A stretch of DNA of 64,000 nt from Fragilaria crotonensis (GCA_022925895.1 JAKSYS010000033.1:1-64000), one strand, 5' to 3'. Shown: positions 22,401 through 33,312, numbered from the stretch's first letter. Numbers and translations: made by a program. The notes: generated by a model not told the origin, from the letters alone.

Positions 22401-24030
22401 ACGATCTTGGTTTTGGGAAATGGCGCGAACCATCAGGTTGATCTCTTCGTCGTCGAGGGTTGTTTCGGACATGGACGATGAGAAGTCAGGCGACGCGGTT
22501 TCGATGCGCCGGATGATTGACGTCGACGTCCTCCCGGTTGACGGATGCTGCGAGGACGGTGGATCACGGCCGATCTCGGATGCATACTCGACGAACGTCG
22601 TCGCGAGTTGCGCCAACGAAAGTTTGAACGGGAGCGCGCCGTCGTGGCCGGTGCGCTTGTCGCGTTCGACTAGGCGTCGGATCTCGGGACGCCATTCGGA
22701 CGTCAAGTTGCGGACAGATAGGTCAAGGGCTTCCGATTCGGTGTACGTACGAGTGGCTTGACGCTCGCGTACCATGAAGTCTTGAAGCCGACGTATGTAC
22801 AAGCTGAAAGGTTCGGTACGACGCTGGCGGGGATTTCGCTAGCCGTCGAGAACACGGAGTGAAGGAGGGGTGGTGTAGGCGGAACAATGAGTACACCACG
22901 TGATACCCTGCTTGGGGGGGACAACCTTCGACGGCGCTCTGTTCTCGTGAACCACTCGGAAGGTGGATTCCTGGGTGAGGGCGGTGTAGATCAGTCCCGA
23001 CATGAACGATCCTTCTCGCGAACGGAAGCGGGCAGCCAAAGCCACCATTTTCCATGGATCGAGTCCTCTTGCGCCGATTCGTATGGTGGGCACCACACTC
23101 CCCAGTGAAGGCATGTGGAACAAAATAGTTTGTACCAGTGAACAAATGAGTCGTTTTTAGACGAATCAAATTTCGTGATGCTCGCCTTCCGAAAGTCTTT
23201 GAACTTCACCTCCCACACATGAACTGGCACATGTAGTCCTCAAAGATTCGGCACCAAGGTCACTTCGGCCGAAAACGGATGCATACGAGTAGGCGTACGG
23301 GTCAACGTTCCGGTACGAGTTGTCGTTGCGGAGTCGAATAACGGACGAGGCGGAACCGCGTCGGGGGGGCTCTGAAAACGACCAGAGGCCATCGGTGGTC
23401 CGTGGCCACCGGTGGGTCGGGTATCGACCGGCTGTCCTCGAAAGGTCGGGGCGGCGATGGCAGGATCGTCATTCGTGTCGGCGTCGACACTTGGCGGGGG
23501 TTGATCTCCGTTCGTGGCAGCGACAGCAGGTGGCGTATCGACATGTACGGATGTATCGATCACCGATGGTGGTCCTCGTCGGGAGTGCCGGGAACGGCTC
23601 TCGTGTACGCTATCGGAAGCAACAGAGGATCCTGGTGGTTTCGGGATGTCGATCGCAGGCATAAGGAAACGGATCAGGACAGGGACATGGACGAGGTCCG
23701 AGGGGCGAGCGATCCGAGGCGCTGGTTGATCAGGCGCTGTAGTGCAGGTTTTCGCAACGAAATGACGTGATTGCGATCCCGGGCATGATACATCCCGAAA
23801 CCGGAGTCTGTCAACGAAGGTATCAAATCCTCCGAGAGCCAGGTGGTGTCTTGGAGTTGTTGAAGAACCGAATCGCGAATAACGTCGTGGTAGTTATCAA
23901 GGAGTGTCCTCGTGAGGATGTCGAAAACTTCTGTGAGTGGGATTTCCGCCATTGGGCAGTCCACAATGTTGATGGTGACAACAAGACAGTCATCGTCGTG
24001 TCGGAGCTCCCCCTGCGTCTGACATGTTAA
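22400..24030 (-). pseudogene. Copia-2 gag, frameshifted
   Basis: Gag-like sequence is spread over at least five minus-strand frames: 23964-23674, 23662-23240, 23230-22991, 23123-22839 and 22802-22400. Recognisable pieces are KFDSSKNDSFVHWYKLFCSTC with WGVWCPPYES and later LDLSVRNLTSEW with PEIRRLVERDK, typical of copia capsid regions. A Pro/Thr-rich stretch precedes them. With LTRs so similar, this many breaks in gag beside an intact pol is odd. Some may be sequence errors. The likely ATG is at 24023-24025 (MSDAGG). Confidence 0.7.
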
Positions 24031-24167
24031 TATCAGGTCTTCAGAAATATGCGGTCCTGGATGGATGATTCCGAATCGGAGTGGTTACGTGGTTCTTAGT
24101 ATCGTGTGACACAGAGAACACGGAAGAACACAAACTTATTCGGAGTGGGCGCAGAATTCAATCGTAT

Positions 24168-24184
24168 GCTTTGGGCTCATAACC
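24168..24184 (-). promoter_or_regulatory. Copia-2 primer binding site (tRNA-Met anticodon arm)
   Basis: Directly inside the 5' LTR the minus strand reads GGTTATGAGCCCAAAGC. Its complement has the look of a methionine tRNA anticodon arm, with CAT in the loop. Drosophila copia and some other members use such an internal half-tRNA primer instead of the tRNA 3' end. Confidence 0.7.
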
Positions 24185-24598
24185 TGTGAGACCCTCTCTA
24201 GTACGGCGGCTCCACTCACATTGACTCGCTTGGGAGTCGAGTTAGTGCAGAACCGACGGGAACAGAAGAGGAGAACACGACAGCACAATGAACAAGAGCG
24301 CGGCGGTATCGAGAGGTGCGCGTCGCGATGGTATCGATGTCAATGATGGTGGTGTCGTGAGTCGTTGGCGTGGACGAAGCAATAACTGTACCTCTTCACC
24401 CTTACGATCGTAGACCGGCAAGAATGCAGTGGAGGTAATAGTTTTAGGCTAAGTTAAAGTTGTGAGCCGATGGAGTACATCGGCCTTAAGCTAAACTAGT
24501 CGGAGTTGCGCATGCGTCATGCATGTCAACGACTGTAGATAGTAGACTGTGCGCGATTAGGCAATAGCACAGTAGCAAGAATGAAATTTGCACTGACA
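24185..24598 (-). repeat. Copia-2 5' LTR
   Basis: 414 bp, matching 18260-18673 with about two differences (near 24566 and 24588). AGATG follows at 24599-24603. Confidence 0.93.
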
Positions 24599-24603
24599 AG
24601 ATG

Positions 24604-24700
24604 GCGATCTTTGCTTCGGGAGTATGATCAGTTTTCTCTATGGACTGCCGTTTGTGTGAGTGCTCGCGATACCATGTGGCAAGGTGATCCACGTGCAAAT
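24604..24700 (-). pseudogene. Truncated LINE, 5' end of the inserted piece
   Basis: It encodes the end of RNase H (LHVDHLATWYRE) and is continuous with 18254 downward once copia-2 is removed. The LINE starts at 24700, next to the target duplication 24701-24716, which marks its point of 5' truncation. Confidence 0.8.
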
Positions 24701-24716
24701 GTGTAAACCTTCTATT
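24701..24716. repeat. Target-site duplication of the truncated LINE, right
   Basis: GTGTAAACCTTCTATT, identical to 17111-17126. Confidence 0.9.
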
Positions 24717-26669
24717 GTTAGGGTCGCTAAGTTTTTGACTCCGAAAGCAACAATCTGGTCTTTTGCATGGGGGGGAATATCTCCAGCAGCCTTGGCATTG
24801 GTCCTTTCCCACATTGGACGTATGGGTTCGGGTGGGGAAAACATTCGAGCTCCCTGAAGATGATGTTCCATTGTGCAATGGTCTTAAAAAAGTAGCCTGA
24901 TGCATCCGGAGACTATTCAACGTTTGACAAGCTACTTTGCAGCAGTGATGCCACGTCCATTCATTCATGTTGGTGAGTGCAACTTGGTAAGCCAAACAGA
25001 GAAAAATCGCCCTTTGTCGAATTTCAAAGACTTCTGCCTTTGTACAGATATTGTCGGGGTCTCCACCTTTCACAATAGCACGCCAGCTATCTTCACTCTC
25101 GTGAACAGCCTGAAGCTGAATGATGCGGCGCTCCAAGGCCTCCTGGGGACTTTCAAGATTCGTCGTATCAGTATTGTCAACAATGACACCTCCACTGTAC
25201 TCCCTCGGTCTGAAGAGCTGATAAGCTTCTGGACTTTCTGGCCAATACAAACATGATGGTGATTGAGCAACATTATCAACCCTTTGGCGCTTAAGAGGGG
25301 AAGCATTCTCGTTTTCATTGGTGCCAGGATGCCCGACTCTTGTTGTTGGCAGTACTGGAGCATTTTCGACAGTACTCGGTCTCCCTCTTGTTGATGGAAT
25401 TACAAGAACATTTGCAGCATGTTGGAGGACTCTTTCCTTCCATGTGCCATTTAAAGGGCGCGGGTAAGCCACCTGTCTTGTTTCATCAGTGAAATAGTAG
25501 AAGTATTGGTGTTGGTAATTGATATGGAACACGCCGGTCGCGTTTGATCCGTCAAACCTTGTCATGAGTTCTCCAAATAAACTCGACTTTGACATGGCGG
25601 TATTAAATTTTTGCACGTCAATGATGAGAGAGCCATCAATGTGACCAGACTTTCTTATTGCTTCAACCCAAGTTGCAGCAGGAAGCCAACAATTGGACAT
25701 TCGAGGCCCATATGTGTCATCGGCACGAAGCAACATGACAGCCCTGAACAAAACGGTGTGGATGCCTTTGTCAGACATCAGTGCAATCAACCTCACTTAG
25801 TCAGTTGGCTTGCCAAGTGTATTGAGAAGGCTCCTGTCAGGGCTGGGTTGATTGCAAAGAGTGTAGGTGTCGCAAACGACGGCGTGCAATATCATTGTAG
25901 AACCCTTGCTTCCAGCACGACAACATACTCTAAACGTTAGAACATTTGCAGCATGTTGGAGGACTCTTTCCTTCCATGTGCCATTTAAAGGGCGCGGGTA
26001 AGCCACCTGTCTTGTTTCATCAGTGAAATAGTAGAAGTATTGGTGTTGGTAATTGATATGGAACACGCCGGTCGCGTTTGATCCGTCAAACCTTGTCATG
26101 AGTTCTCCAAATAAACTCGACTTTGACATGGCGGTATTAAATTTTTGCACGTCAATGATGAGAGAGCCATCAATGTGACCAGACTTTCTTATTGCTTCAA
26201 CCCAAGTTGCAGCAGGAAGCCAACAATTGGACATTCGAGGCCCATATGTGTCATCGGCACGAAGCAACATGACAGCCCTGAACAAAACGGTGTGGATGCC
26301 TTTGTCAGACATCAGTGCAATCAACCTCACTTAGTCAGTTGGCTTGCCAAGTGTATTGAGAAGGCTCCTGTCAGGGCTGGGTTGATTGCAAAGAGTGTAG
26401 GTGTCGCAAACGACGGCGTGCAATATCATTGTAGAACCCTTGCTTCCAGCACGACAACATACTCTAAACGTGACGTCACAGACGCAGCAAATCTTCTCTT
26501 CTGTACAATTAATACTGCAGCCTGCGCCAGGTTTCTTTGACGTGAAACCAGCCATACGAGTCGATGTCAATCTGTCTGCAGGTACAATTATGGTACTACC
26601 GGTACTGTTGTACAACACCGCGTTCAATGATTTAAGAAACCATAGCACTCTACGACGTACGAATGTCAT
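24717..26669 (-). pseudogene. Transposase-like protein, N-terminal half
   Basis: Minus-strand frames from 26669 down to 24717 belong to one gene. Pieces include two CxxC-type clusters near 26490-26520 (EEKICCVC, FRVCC), then an alpha/beta-like stretch (YFYYFTDETRQ, about 25480-25510), a Gln/Glu-rich region, and DQIVAFGVKNLATLTIEGLH (24700-24760). The last block joins the C-terminal half at 17110 (DFIVSTV) across the duplicated target. An in-frame TAA lies at about 25797 and again at 26331, because a 534 bp segment is repeated, and a frame change lies near 24840-24880. The gene is thus dead apart from the insertions. DNA binding by the N-terminal Cys clusters is a guess. Confidence 0.55.
25405..26472. 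repeat. Tandem duplication, 2 x 534 bp
   Basis: Bases 25405-25938 and 25939-26472 appear identical. The unit length is a multiple of three, so it repeats 178 codons of the transposase, including a stop. Absence of differences points to a recent event or an assembly artefact. Confidence 0.9.
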
Positions 26670-26733
26670 CTGTCAGCAAATGGCTTATGGTACTACCGGT
26701 ACTGTTGTACAACACCGCGTTCAATGATTTAAG
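26588..26733. repeat. Imperfect tandem repeat, about 97 bp period
   Basis: A 49 bp segment at 26588-26636 recurs at 26685-26733, and the bases after each copy are also related. It contains the palindrome TACCGGTA. Confidence 0.8.
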
Positions 26734-27207
26734 GGAGTACTGTAGTATAGCACTCTATACGTACGAAAATACATTAGAAGTGCGAATACACCGTAGATTC
26801 GGGAGTGGTCCAGTAGCGCAGTACTCGATTGTGAAACCTACAGTACGTTGATACCGGTAGCCTCCTGTTAAAATTGTTGTTGTCCTGGTTCCCTGTCAAA
26901 AAATGCATTGAATATCTATCAAAAACAACAAGTTTCATTCCCACAGTTACTACAACTGACTGTAATTGCTACATGCAATACAGACACAGAATGGAAAGTA
27001 AGTTAATTAATGAACTACAGAGATATTACATGCAGATTGTCTGCAGTTGAGGGTGCATTGTGCCAAATTGCAATTGTGGAGTATTTGTGTGATCAGTTTT
27101 CAAAATGTGTACGATACCCGTACCTTGAGTACCATTTCTACGTACGCGTGTAGGAGACATACGTAACTCCCGTGGCTTTCAAATTCGGATTTGGGCGCGG
27201 CTCCGTC
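26734..27207. other. Non-coding stretch before the copia-1 right half
   Basis: No family motif and no long open frame of note on either strand. It probably holds the end of the DNA transposon. I see no clear terminal inverted repeat. Confidence 0.4.
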
Positions 27208-28309
27208 GACATGCATTTGGTAAGATGTCGGCGAGTAGAGGAATGGAGGAGAACTTTCTTGGCATGAAGGTAAGATAAAACGACGATTGCACGACAACCA
27301 TCACCATGAAGGATTACTTGCAGGAGGCGATTGACGAGTCGGGGCTTGACATTGAAAAAAGTGTGAACGTCCGCGATGCGAACCCTTTTTGATATCAACG
27401 ACTCCGCATTGGCGCTGACCACTCAGCAGCAGTTGGAGCGTTTCCACAGCATGGTCGCGAAGCTTCTGTACGTGTCGCTTCGGGCTCACATGGGCCTTTT
27501 GTTGGCGGTGGCTTTCATATGCACCAGAGTATCCAGGGCCGCCGTACAGGACCTATTGAAGTTGAAACGGGTTCTCGAATACGTAAAGGCACTCAAGACC
27601 TAGAGAACGTGGTGGGTGTGGACAATCTCGGCAAGCTGCGCTACTGGGTTGATGCATCGTACGCAGTGCAAGTGCATCCCGACATGCGGAGCCACACAGG
27701 CGGGATAAAAAAAAAACTTAATTTCAATGTTTAACGTGTTGCCGCAGCATCCTTGATAAGGAATACTCGACCCACACGGATGGGCACTACCTCGGATAAG
27801 ATAGCAGCCACCGTCCATACTGTCGCACGGTACCGTAAATTACCGTATAGGTGCAAAATAGGTTCTGTCGGGACAGGTGGCATCATGTGCAAGTCGTCAA
27901 CAAAGCAAAAGCTCAACACAAAGAGCTCCACCGAAGCAAAGCTAGTTGGGGTGAGTGAAAACTACGTCCCGAACGCAATTCGGGCCAAGATGTTCCTCGA
28001 GGGACAAGGGAACAAGGTGACCGAGTCCTGGTTAGAACAGGACAATGAAGGTGCCATCAGGCTAGAGAAAACAGACGCGCATCGGCCGGGTCGAAGTCCC
28101 GTCATATCGACATCCGTTTCTTCTAGGTAAAGGACCGCATATCCTCCGGCGACATCTCGGTCCGCCACTGCCCGACCCTACCGATGCTAGCGGACTCTTT
28201 CACCAAAGCGCTCCAAGGAAACTTGTTTAGAAAGTTCAGAGACGTCATCCTGGGCATTAACCACATCGACGCCCTATCGTCTAAACCTTGCAGCCAGCTC
28301 GAGGACCGC
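27208..28309 (+). pseudogene. Copia-1 internal region, right part: RNase H
   Basis: Coding resumes at FGKMSASRGMEENFLGM (27216-27266) and runs, with several frame changes, through TITMKDYLQEAIDESG (about 27298-27345), HSMVAKLLYVSLRA (about 27446-27487), WVDASYAV with HPDMRSHTGG (about 27646-27705), TKQKLNTKSSTEAKLVG (about 27900-27951), a QDNEGAI block and LADSFTKALQGNLFRKFRD (about 28185-28241). These are the RNase H motifs of diatom copia pol in the expected order, and they continue the RT half that ends at 15540. At least three frame breaks and an A run near 27707-27716 show decay. Confidence 0.8.
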
Positions 28310-28659
28310 ATTGAGATCCGTCCTGCCAAACGAGGCACAGACAGTGCAAGTATTGCCACGGACGACAGTACGAAGAGAGGTGACTCAGAAATGAAAAAGG
28401 CGGATGCAACTACAACCGTATCTTGGGCGGACAATGTGAAGCGTACGCCAGCTACGGAACAGAGCAACATAGTTGCTCGAGCAAAGAATCGACAAATTAA
28501 CAAACTTGTTGCGATAGGGCATTCTATCGCAACAATCCCAAATTAGAAGCAAAGTTTGAACAACTTCAGTTTCTAGTTTATTACTCATCATCTACCGTAG
28601 CTTCGAGGACAATGGGTTGAAGCCCTACTATGCCGCGGTGAATAGTGTGCTAAACAACA
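28310..28659 (+). repeat. Right long terminal repeat of copia-1
   Basis: A 350 bp match to 12731-13080 with about 17 substitutions and no gaps. The pol frame crosses into it and stops at 28544-28546. The inner 153 bp (28507-28659) begin TGTTGCGATAG and end AACAACA. Confidence 0.65.
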
Positions 28660-28665
28660 CATGTT
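28660..28665. repeat. Target-site duplication of copia-1 (CATGTT), right
   Basis: Matches 12725-12730. Confidence 0.55.
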
Positions 28666-29083
28666 AAGCTAATCCAGTGGGCGTTCCAGTGCTTGTCCCT
28701 CAACCAGTATTCAAGGGGACCATGTGAAGCTACTGTGCTCGACAGTTCAGTACCATTTCTTGTTCTGACACCTATCGATGACACAACCTTCTGCTTCCTT
28801 CCTTCAAGCCATTCTACTCTTCACGTTTTATTTAATCCTTTGTAATTGTTAACTTTTGTACACCTTTCATCCCTTTATCGTAACTTGACCATGGTGACTT
28901 CTACTTGAGACATGGGTTACAATGTTTTCAAAGTCCTCCTCAGGCACAGATTTGTTATGATTTCTCGTGTGTGACTTCTGAAAAGAAGTACACGGTACCG
29001 GCCAACCGACCGATAGATGGTGACAATCGTTACTATTAGTTCACAATTCACTACGTCCAGGGTATCCATTCATGACCATGTCT
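28666..29083. other. Possible tail of the older copia, then intergenic DNA
   Basis: If copia-1 is removed, 12724 joins this stretch, so its first part may be the 3' end of the older copia remnant. No LTR of that element is recognised. No gene is seen. Confidence 0.35.
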
Positions 29084-30313
29084 CTACAAACCCTTTGTCT
29101 TTGGATTCTTCGGCAACTTAGGCTTCTTGCCCTTGGGTACCTTCGGCTTTTTGTAACACGTCAACTTCATCGTGGGATCATGTGTAGCAAGATTCCACAA
29201 GGCCCCAGTTGCGTTCATGCATCCGAACAACATCTTCTTCTTAGCGCAGATTTGCGGAGAGGCACCGTAGTCAGTATAGTTCATGCAAGAATGCCAGCAA
29301 TAAGATGATGTTGCATTGTTGCAAACCGGCGGATTGGGGTCGACGTGCAGGAGACGGGCAACACCCGAAGAGGAACACCCGATCGAGAGGAAATCTTCAT
29401 CGTGCATGATCATGTTATCACGAATGAAACCGAAGGACTTGCCGTGGACAGGATGAAGAGCATCGGCGGGAGCCAAGACCATACGACCGTACCAGAGGCG
29501 TTCCTCTTTGAGTTTTGGCATTCTCAAAGTATGCGGGAGGACTCTCATGGGACTCTTGCCTTCACTAATCAAAACAGGATTGATGATTTGATTGACACCA
29601 TCACCGAAGAAGAAGACAAGGTCGTCTTCCTCGTTGAAGTGAACCATCTCGGTCGATCCATCATCGAGCTGGATGTAGAATCCATCGGTGGGTCGACCAT
29701 TTGACTGTCCGGGGCTAAAGGCGAGCAGCAAACCTTGGTCAACGTGCCAATCGATGGTGGTAACGTTGAGAGTAGAATCATGCATGGATGATGTGTAGTA
29801 GGCATGGAAATGTTCGAGGTGGTCACCCTCGTGAACGATATCCATGAGAAAAATGACTTTTCCTTGAGAGTGGCATGCTGCAGGAGAGTCGTTTCAAAGA
29901 GAGAGCATCCTCCAGGAACGATCCAAAGTCGTTCACTACTTGACGAACGACCGCACGGAAGGCAACGTTCTGTGACTCAAAGAGTCGCACGATTCTTCGT
30001 CGCCTGTCGAAGTAGCCTCCCACATCTCAGATCCTTGCGAGTGGGTCGCGATGGTGCGACGAACAGTGCCATCCGCAAAGGCTGTCTTCACACCAACGGC
30101 CTTGATACACTCTGGAAGAGATTGCAATAGAGCTTGCTTATGAAGGTCAGGAACGTTCGTGATGCTCACGATTCCAACCGTTTGGAGATGCATGAGAAGT
30201 CTATCCGCGTCGAGGTGCTTAACAACTGCTTCGTAGGAGACGCGCGTTGGAGAAATGGCGGCAGATGCAGAGTTCACGCAGAAGAGGATCAAAGTTGCGA
30301 GTGAGAGGTTCAT
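29084..30313 (-). pseudogene. Secreted 2OG-Fe(II) oxygenase-like gene, copy B
   Basis: It has the same signal peptide and oxygenase motifs as copy A. The long frame 29845-29084 begins in a block (VHEGDHLEHFHAYY) that copy A has lost to an indel. The N-terminal part lies at 30313-29936, with two extra bases near 30008 shifting the frame relative to copy A. The C-terminal 85 residues differ from copy A: CWHSCMNY and KKKMLFGC are conserved, but the end is a Lys/Pro-rich tail. Both copies share a frame discontinuity near the 29880/10900 region, which could be a missed mini-intron or an indel older than the duplication. An active enzyme cannot be assumed. Confidence 0.6.
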
Positions 30314-30872
30314 GATGATGGGGCCTTTGTAATCAGTGATGAAGAATGATGGCTGGCTGTATTTGCAAGCGGTCGGCAGTAGGCGGCTGTCAGTTGATTG
30401 ACTGGTGAAGGTTTATTGTTTATCAAGAGGCAGCCTGCTGTAAACAAATTTTATGTCAAGTTTGAAGGATGCTGAGAAATAGTGCAAGGCGGCAAACGGC
30501 ACCTCTGCTTTTCCTTCTCCTGGTGCATTGTACGCGGACATGTATGAGGTATGTGCTGCCGGTGCCTGCCCATCAGAATGAAATTGCATTTTGGATCTTT
30601 AGCTCCGTGCAGTTTTAGCTTACATGTAACATAAGTTGAGCTATTTGTTTCGGAGCCTCGCCGTTTTTTGAACTACACTTAAGGAAGAATGGCCTTCTGA
30701 AGGCCATACTTGAGAGGCCAGAATCACAGGCCAGGATGAAAACTGCTCAGCGCTGCCATGTCAGCGGCTGGAGAAAATTACTTGTCCATTGAGGTGTTGA
30801 GTCCTGGCAAATATCTCGACGACGTTGCTTTTAAACGTCATTTGAGTCCTGTACAGTGTTACATACGTGCTA
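29346..30872. repeat. Segmental duplication, copy B
   Basis: Direct, near-identical copy of 10346-11874. Beyond 30872 the two loci are unrelated. Confidence 0.9.
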
Positions 30873-31380
30873 TCATTACTATACAAGAGCACGCCTTCCT
30901 TCTGAATAAAAATATCGATAAGAAAATTACTTGCAGTTTTATCATACTGTATCCTGTATCCACATCCTTTAAGCAAACCGATTTTTGTGCACGCGCATAC
31001 TTCCAGCAGGGTTTCAGAAAGTCGGTGAAATCCCGACGATGTCACACCTTCTGACCCCGGTACTAAACTTCCATATCCATGCTGAACCCATGCTGAAACC
31101 GTTTGCAGAGAGCAATGACATGGCCAACTTATCATGAAGATGCCCTTTTCAAGCTAAGAATTTGAGCTCAAATATTTTTGCGCACTAATGGATTTGCCTC
31201 GCCGCGCCAAGTATTTTGTTCGTAAGCTTCTACACAAGTTGTAAAATAAAATAAAACAAGAACTTATCATCGGGTTCTCACCGCGTGGTGACAATACGGC
31301 CTCCACTGTGCACCCACCCCGGTAGGCTATTCCCGCGAAGGCTTTGTGCCTGCATGATTGCTATCAGTTGTCAGTTCGTA
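30873..31380. other. Intergenic, no gene seen
   Basis: The only notable point is TTATCATCGGGTT near 31264-31276, which matches the inner part of the inverted end of the MITE-like element at 14694. A lone copy of such an end could mark a decayed relative. Confidence 0.35.
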
Positions 31381-32756
31381 CTAGTGTCTAAACGCCCGAA
31401 ATCTTTAATTAAAGATCGCTCACTGGTGAAATCTTTAATTAAAGATCAATTTCGACCCTTACTCAACTTCTTCATTTTTCGTTTTTGACAAAAATTAAGA
31501 CGGCCAAAGTGTTCTCCATTGAGTTAAACCCCGTGGGCCAAATGGGTGTTTCTTAGTTAGCGACAGTTCCTGGTTTATGTTTTAGAAAGGAAAACTAGAG
31601 CCCCTTTTTGGCGAGTTTTTGGGGGTCAAAAAATAACACGTTTTCAGTACATGCCTACGCACTCTACACAAGGTCAGATCGTTTGAGGCCTTATTTGCCG
31701 CATTCTTTTCATCATCGTCCACTCCAATTGACTCAAAACGGTCCGCAAGAAATGTCTTGGACGTTCTCTGAAGTGAAGGTATGCAACGGATGACTATCTC
31801 TAAGTTTCAATTCTTCGTGAGTTAGAGACTGCAAATGAAGGTGATGTGGAACAATATTTTTTTGGTACATGCCCTACGGAGGCTACGTAAGATCATTTCA
31901 TTTGAGACCTCAATCAACGCATCGAATTCATCATCTTCGCCCTGATGCATTGATTCAAATGGTGAGCAACACTTGTCATGGAAGTTCTCTTGAGAGTAGG
32001 TTTCCTATGGAGGCCAATCTCAAATGTTCATTCATTGCAGTGTTATGGCGCTGACATTGAGTGCAATGTTCGGTAATTTTGTCGAGCTCCAAATTACTTC
32101 GAATCCTGAGTTCTCACTACCTTTGCTCTGCTTAGACATGTCATGCTGACTTTGCCGCCAGCAGTCCCATCTGATGACGGAGAACATGATACTTGTGCTT
32201 CTGTTCAGACAGAGGTGAGGTTGCAATCATTGCTGGTTGCATGCATTGCGTGGTTGTCAATCAAGGAGCGAAGCACGAATGCAAAAGCTTGAGTTGGGGA
32301 TCCAAGCAGTGGGACTTTCTGTCGCTTGGGATCAAAGAGGAGGAAGCAGGGAATTGCTAGTGGACAGTGCCCTGCCTTCTTTGTCTGTCTTTCAGGCCAA
32401 CAATGCCAAGTCTGCCAGTTCTTCTTGTCAACATGGTCGTACTTCCTGTCCGATGAAAGCCTGTTTAGGACTGCACCACGAGAATGATGATTTTCTGGAA
32501 AGCTAGACTTTCATACACACCTAGCCTCCTGCCATGGTGAACAATCAATAGGTTCTAAATGTTACATTATGATCATTAGTGTAGATGTGTCAAGATATTG
32601 ATGACGGCAATCGGCCATTGTCAATGTCAAATTTCGTGTTGATGGTGGTATCGAACGTACATTGACCGTCTTGCAAAACGTACGAAAATGGCCATCTTTA
32701 AATAAAGACAGATTTGTCTTTAATTAAAGATACCCCCCCGGGCGTTTAGACACTAG
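31381..32756. mobile_element. 1.38 kb element with inverted ends CTAGTGTCTAAACGCCCG
   Basis: The 18 bp left end (31381-31398) is repeated in inverse at 32739-32756. Just inside lie copies of the palindrome CTTTAATTAAAG: two on the left (about 31403-31414 and 31433-31444), one on the right (about 32717-32728) and a degenerate one beside it. The outer CTAG may be target duplication rather than element. Two internal stretches, about 31640-31780 and 31865-32010, are diverged copies of each other. There is no transposase, so it is non-autonomous. Confidence 0.75.
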
Positions 32757-33028
32757 GAAAAAGCGAGACATAAGAGTTTGTGATTGTTTTGTAATTTTTT
32801 TGCAATAGACGTGCCCTCCTAAGCCATCTGCTGCAGTTCAATTTGGTGGTGTTTAGTTGGGTATCAAGATTTTGATCACACTGAAGATATGACCTTTTGA
32901 AATTTGTATGAATGTTTTTGCTCAGAATAACCCTAAAAAGAACAGGATTATGTGTAATTTGATCAGGTTTTGTGCTAAATAATAAGGTTTACTCCACTGT
33001 CTTCAAAATTATCAAGATCTAGGTTTCA

Positions 33029-33160
33029 CAGCCAGGACAACAGCCTGCTGCCGAGGCTATCCTCAAAGGGGAGTATTCAAATAACGATCCGGACGACAAC
33101 GTGTCTCTCCTTCTCCAACATCTGAAACAAACGGAAAGAATTGCAGCAATGCCCTAAGGG
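33029..33160 (+). pseudogene. Small scrap of a LINE ORF2
   Basis: About 43 codons (EAILKGEY, then DDNVSLLLQHLKQ) ending in TAA resemble the stretch just upstream of RT in the LINE ORF2 at about 4920-5010 (LLRGTFDTTGYDENVQLLLNHL). The identity is weak but the spacing is the same. Confidence 0.4.
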
Positions 33161-33207
33161 GCGGGCTTTATATCAATAAATTATCATAAGGTATGGATAC
33201 TTTTAGA

Positions 33208-33312
33208 TACGTCGGGAGTGATTTTTGTACGTCGGGAGGGACGTTTTTGTGCGTCGAGAGGATCCCACAGTATTGATTCCTACGTTGGACGCTCGATTTT
33301 GTACGTCGGGAG
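33208..33312. repeat. Four copies of TACGTCGGGAG
   Basis: Copies lie at 33208, 33228, 33250 (TGCGTCGAGAG) and 33302, three of them preceded by TTTTG. The spacing is 20, 22 and 52 bp. The function is unknown. Confidence 0.7.

Larger units (their letters stand above)
18260..24598 (-). mobile_element. Copia-2, a young Ty1/copia retrotransposon
   Basis: Two 414 bp direct LTRs, 18260-18673 and 24185-24598, differ at only about two positions. Each is bounded by TG and CA, and the whole is flanked by AGATG. The 6339 bp element reads on the minus strand: 5' LTR at high coordinates, a tRNA-Met-type primer site, a frameshifted gag, then pol. The RNase H domain is absent. It interrupts a LINE fragment, and joining the flanks restores that fragment's frame. 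Confidence 0.95.
15541..27207. mobile_element. DNA transposon inserted in copia-1, itself disrupted
   Basis: This segment separates the RT half of copia-1 from its RNase H half. Its own coding content is one minus-strand transposase gene in two pieces (24717-26669 and 15880-17110), split by a LINE and copia-2. I could not define terminal inverted repeats or a target duplication at 15541 or 27207, so the edges come from where copia-1 coding stops and resumes. More than one event may have contributed. Confidence 0.55.
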
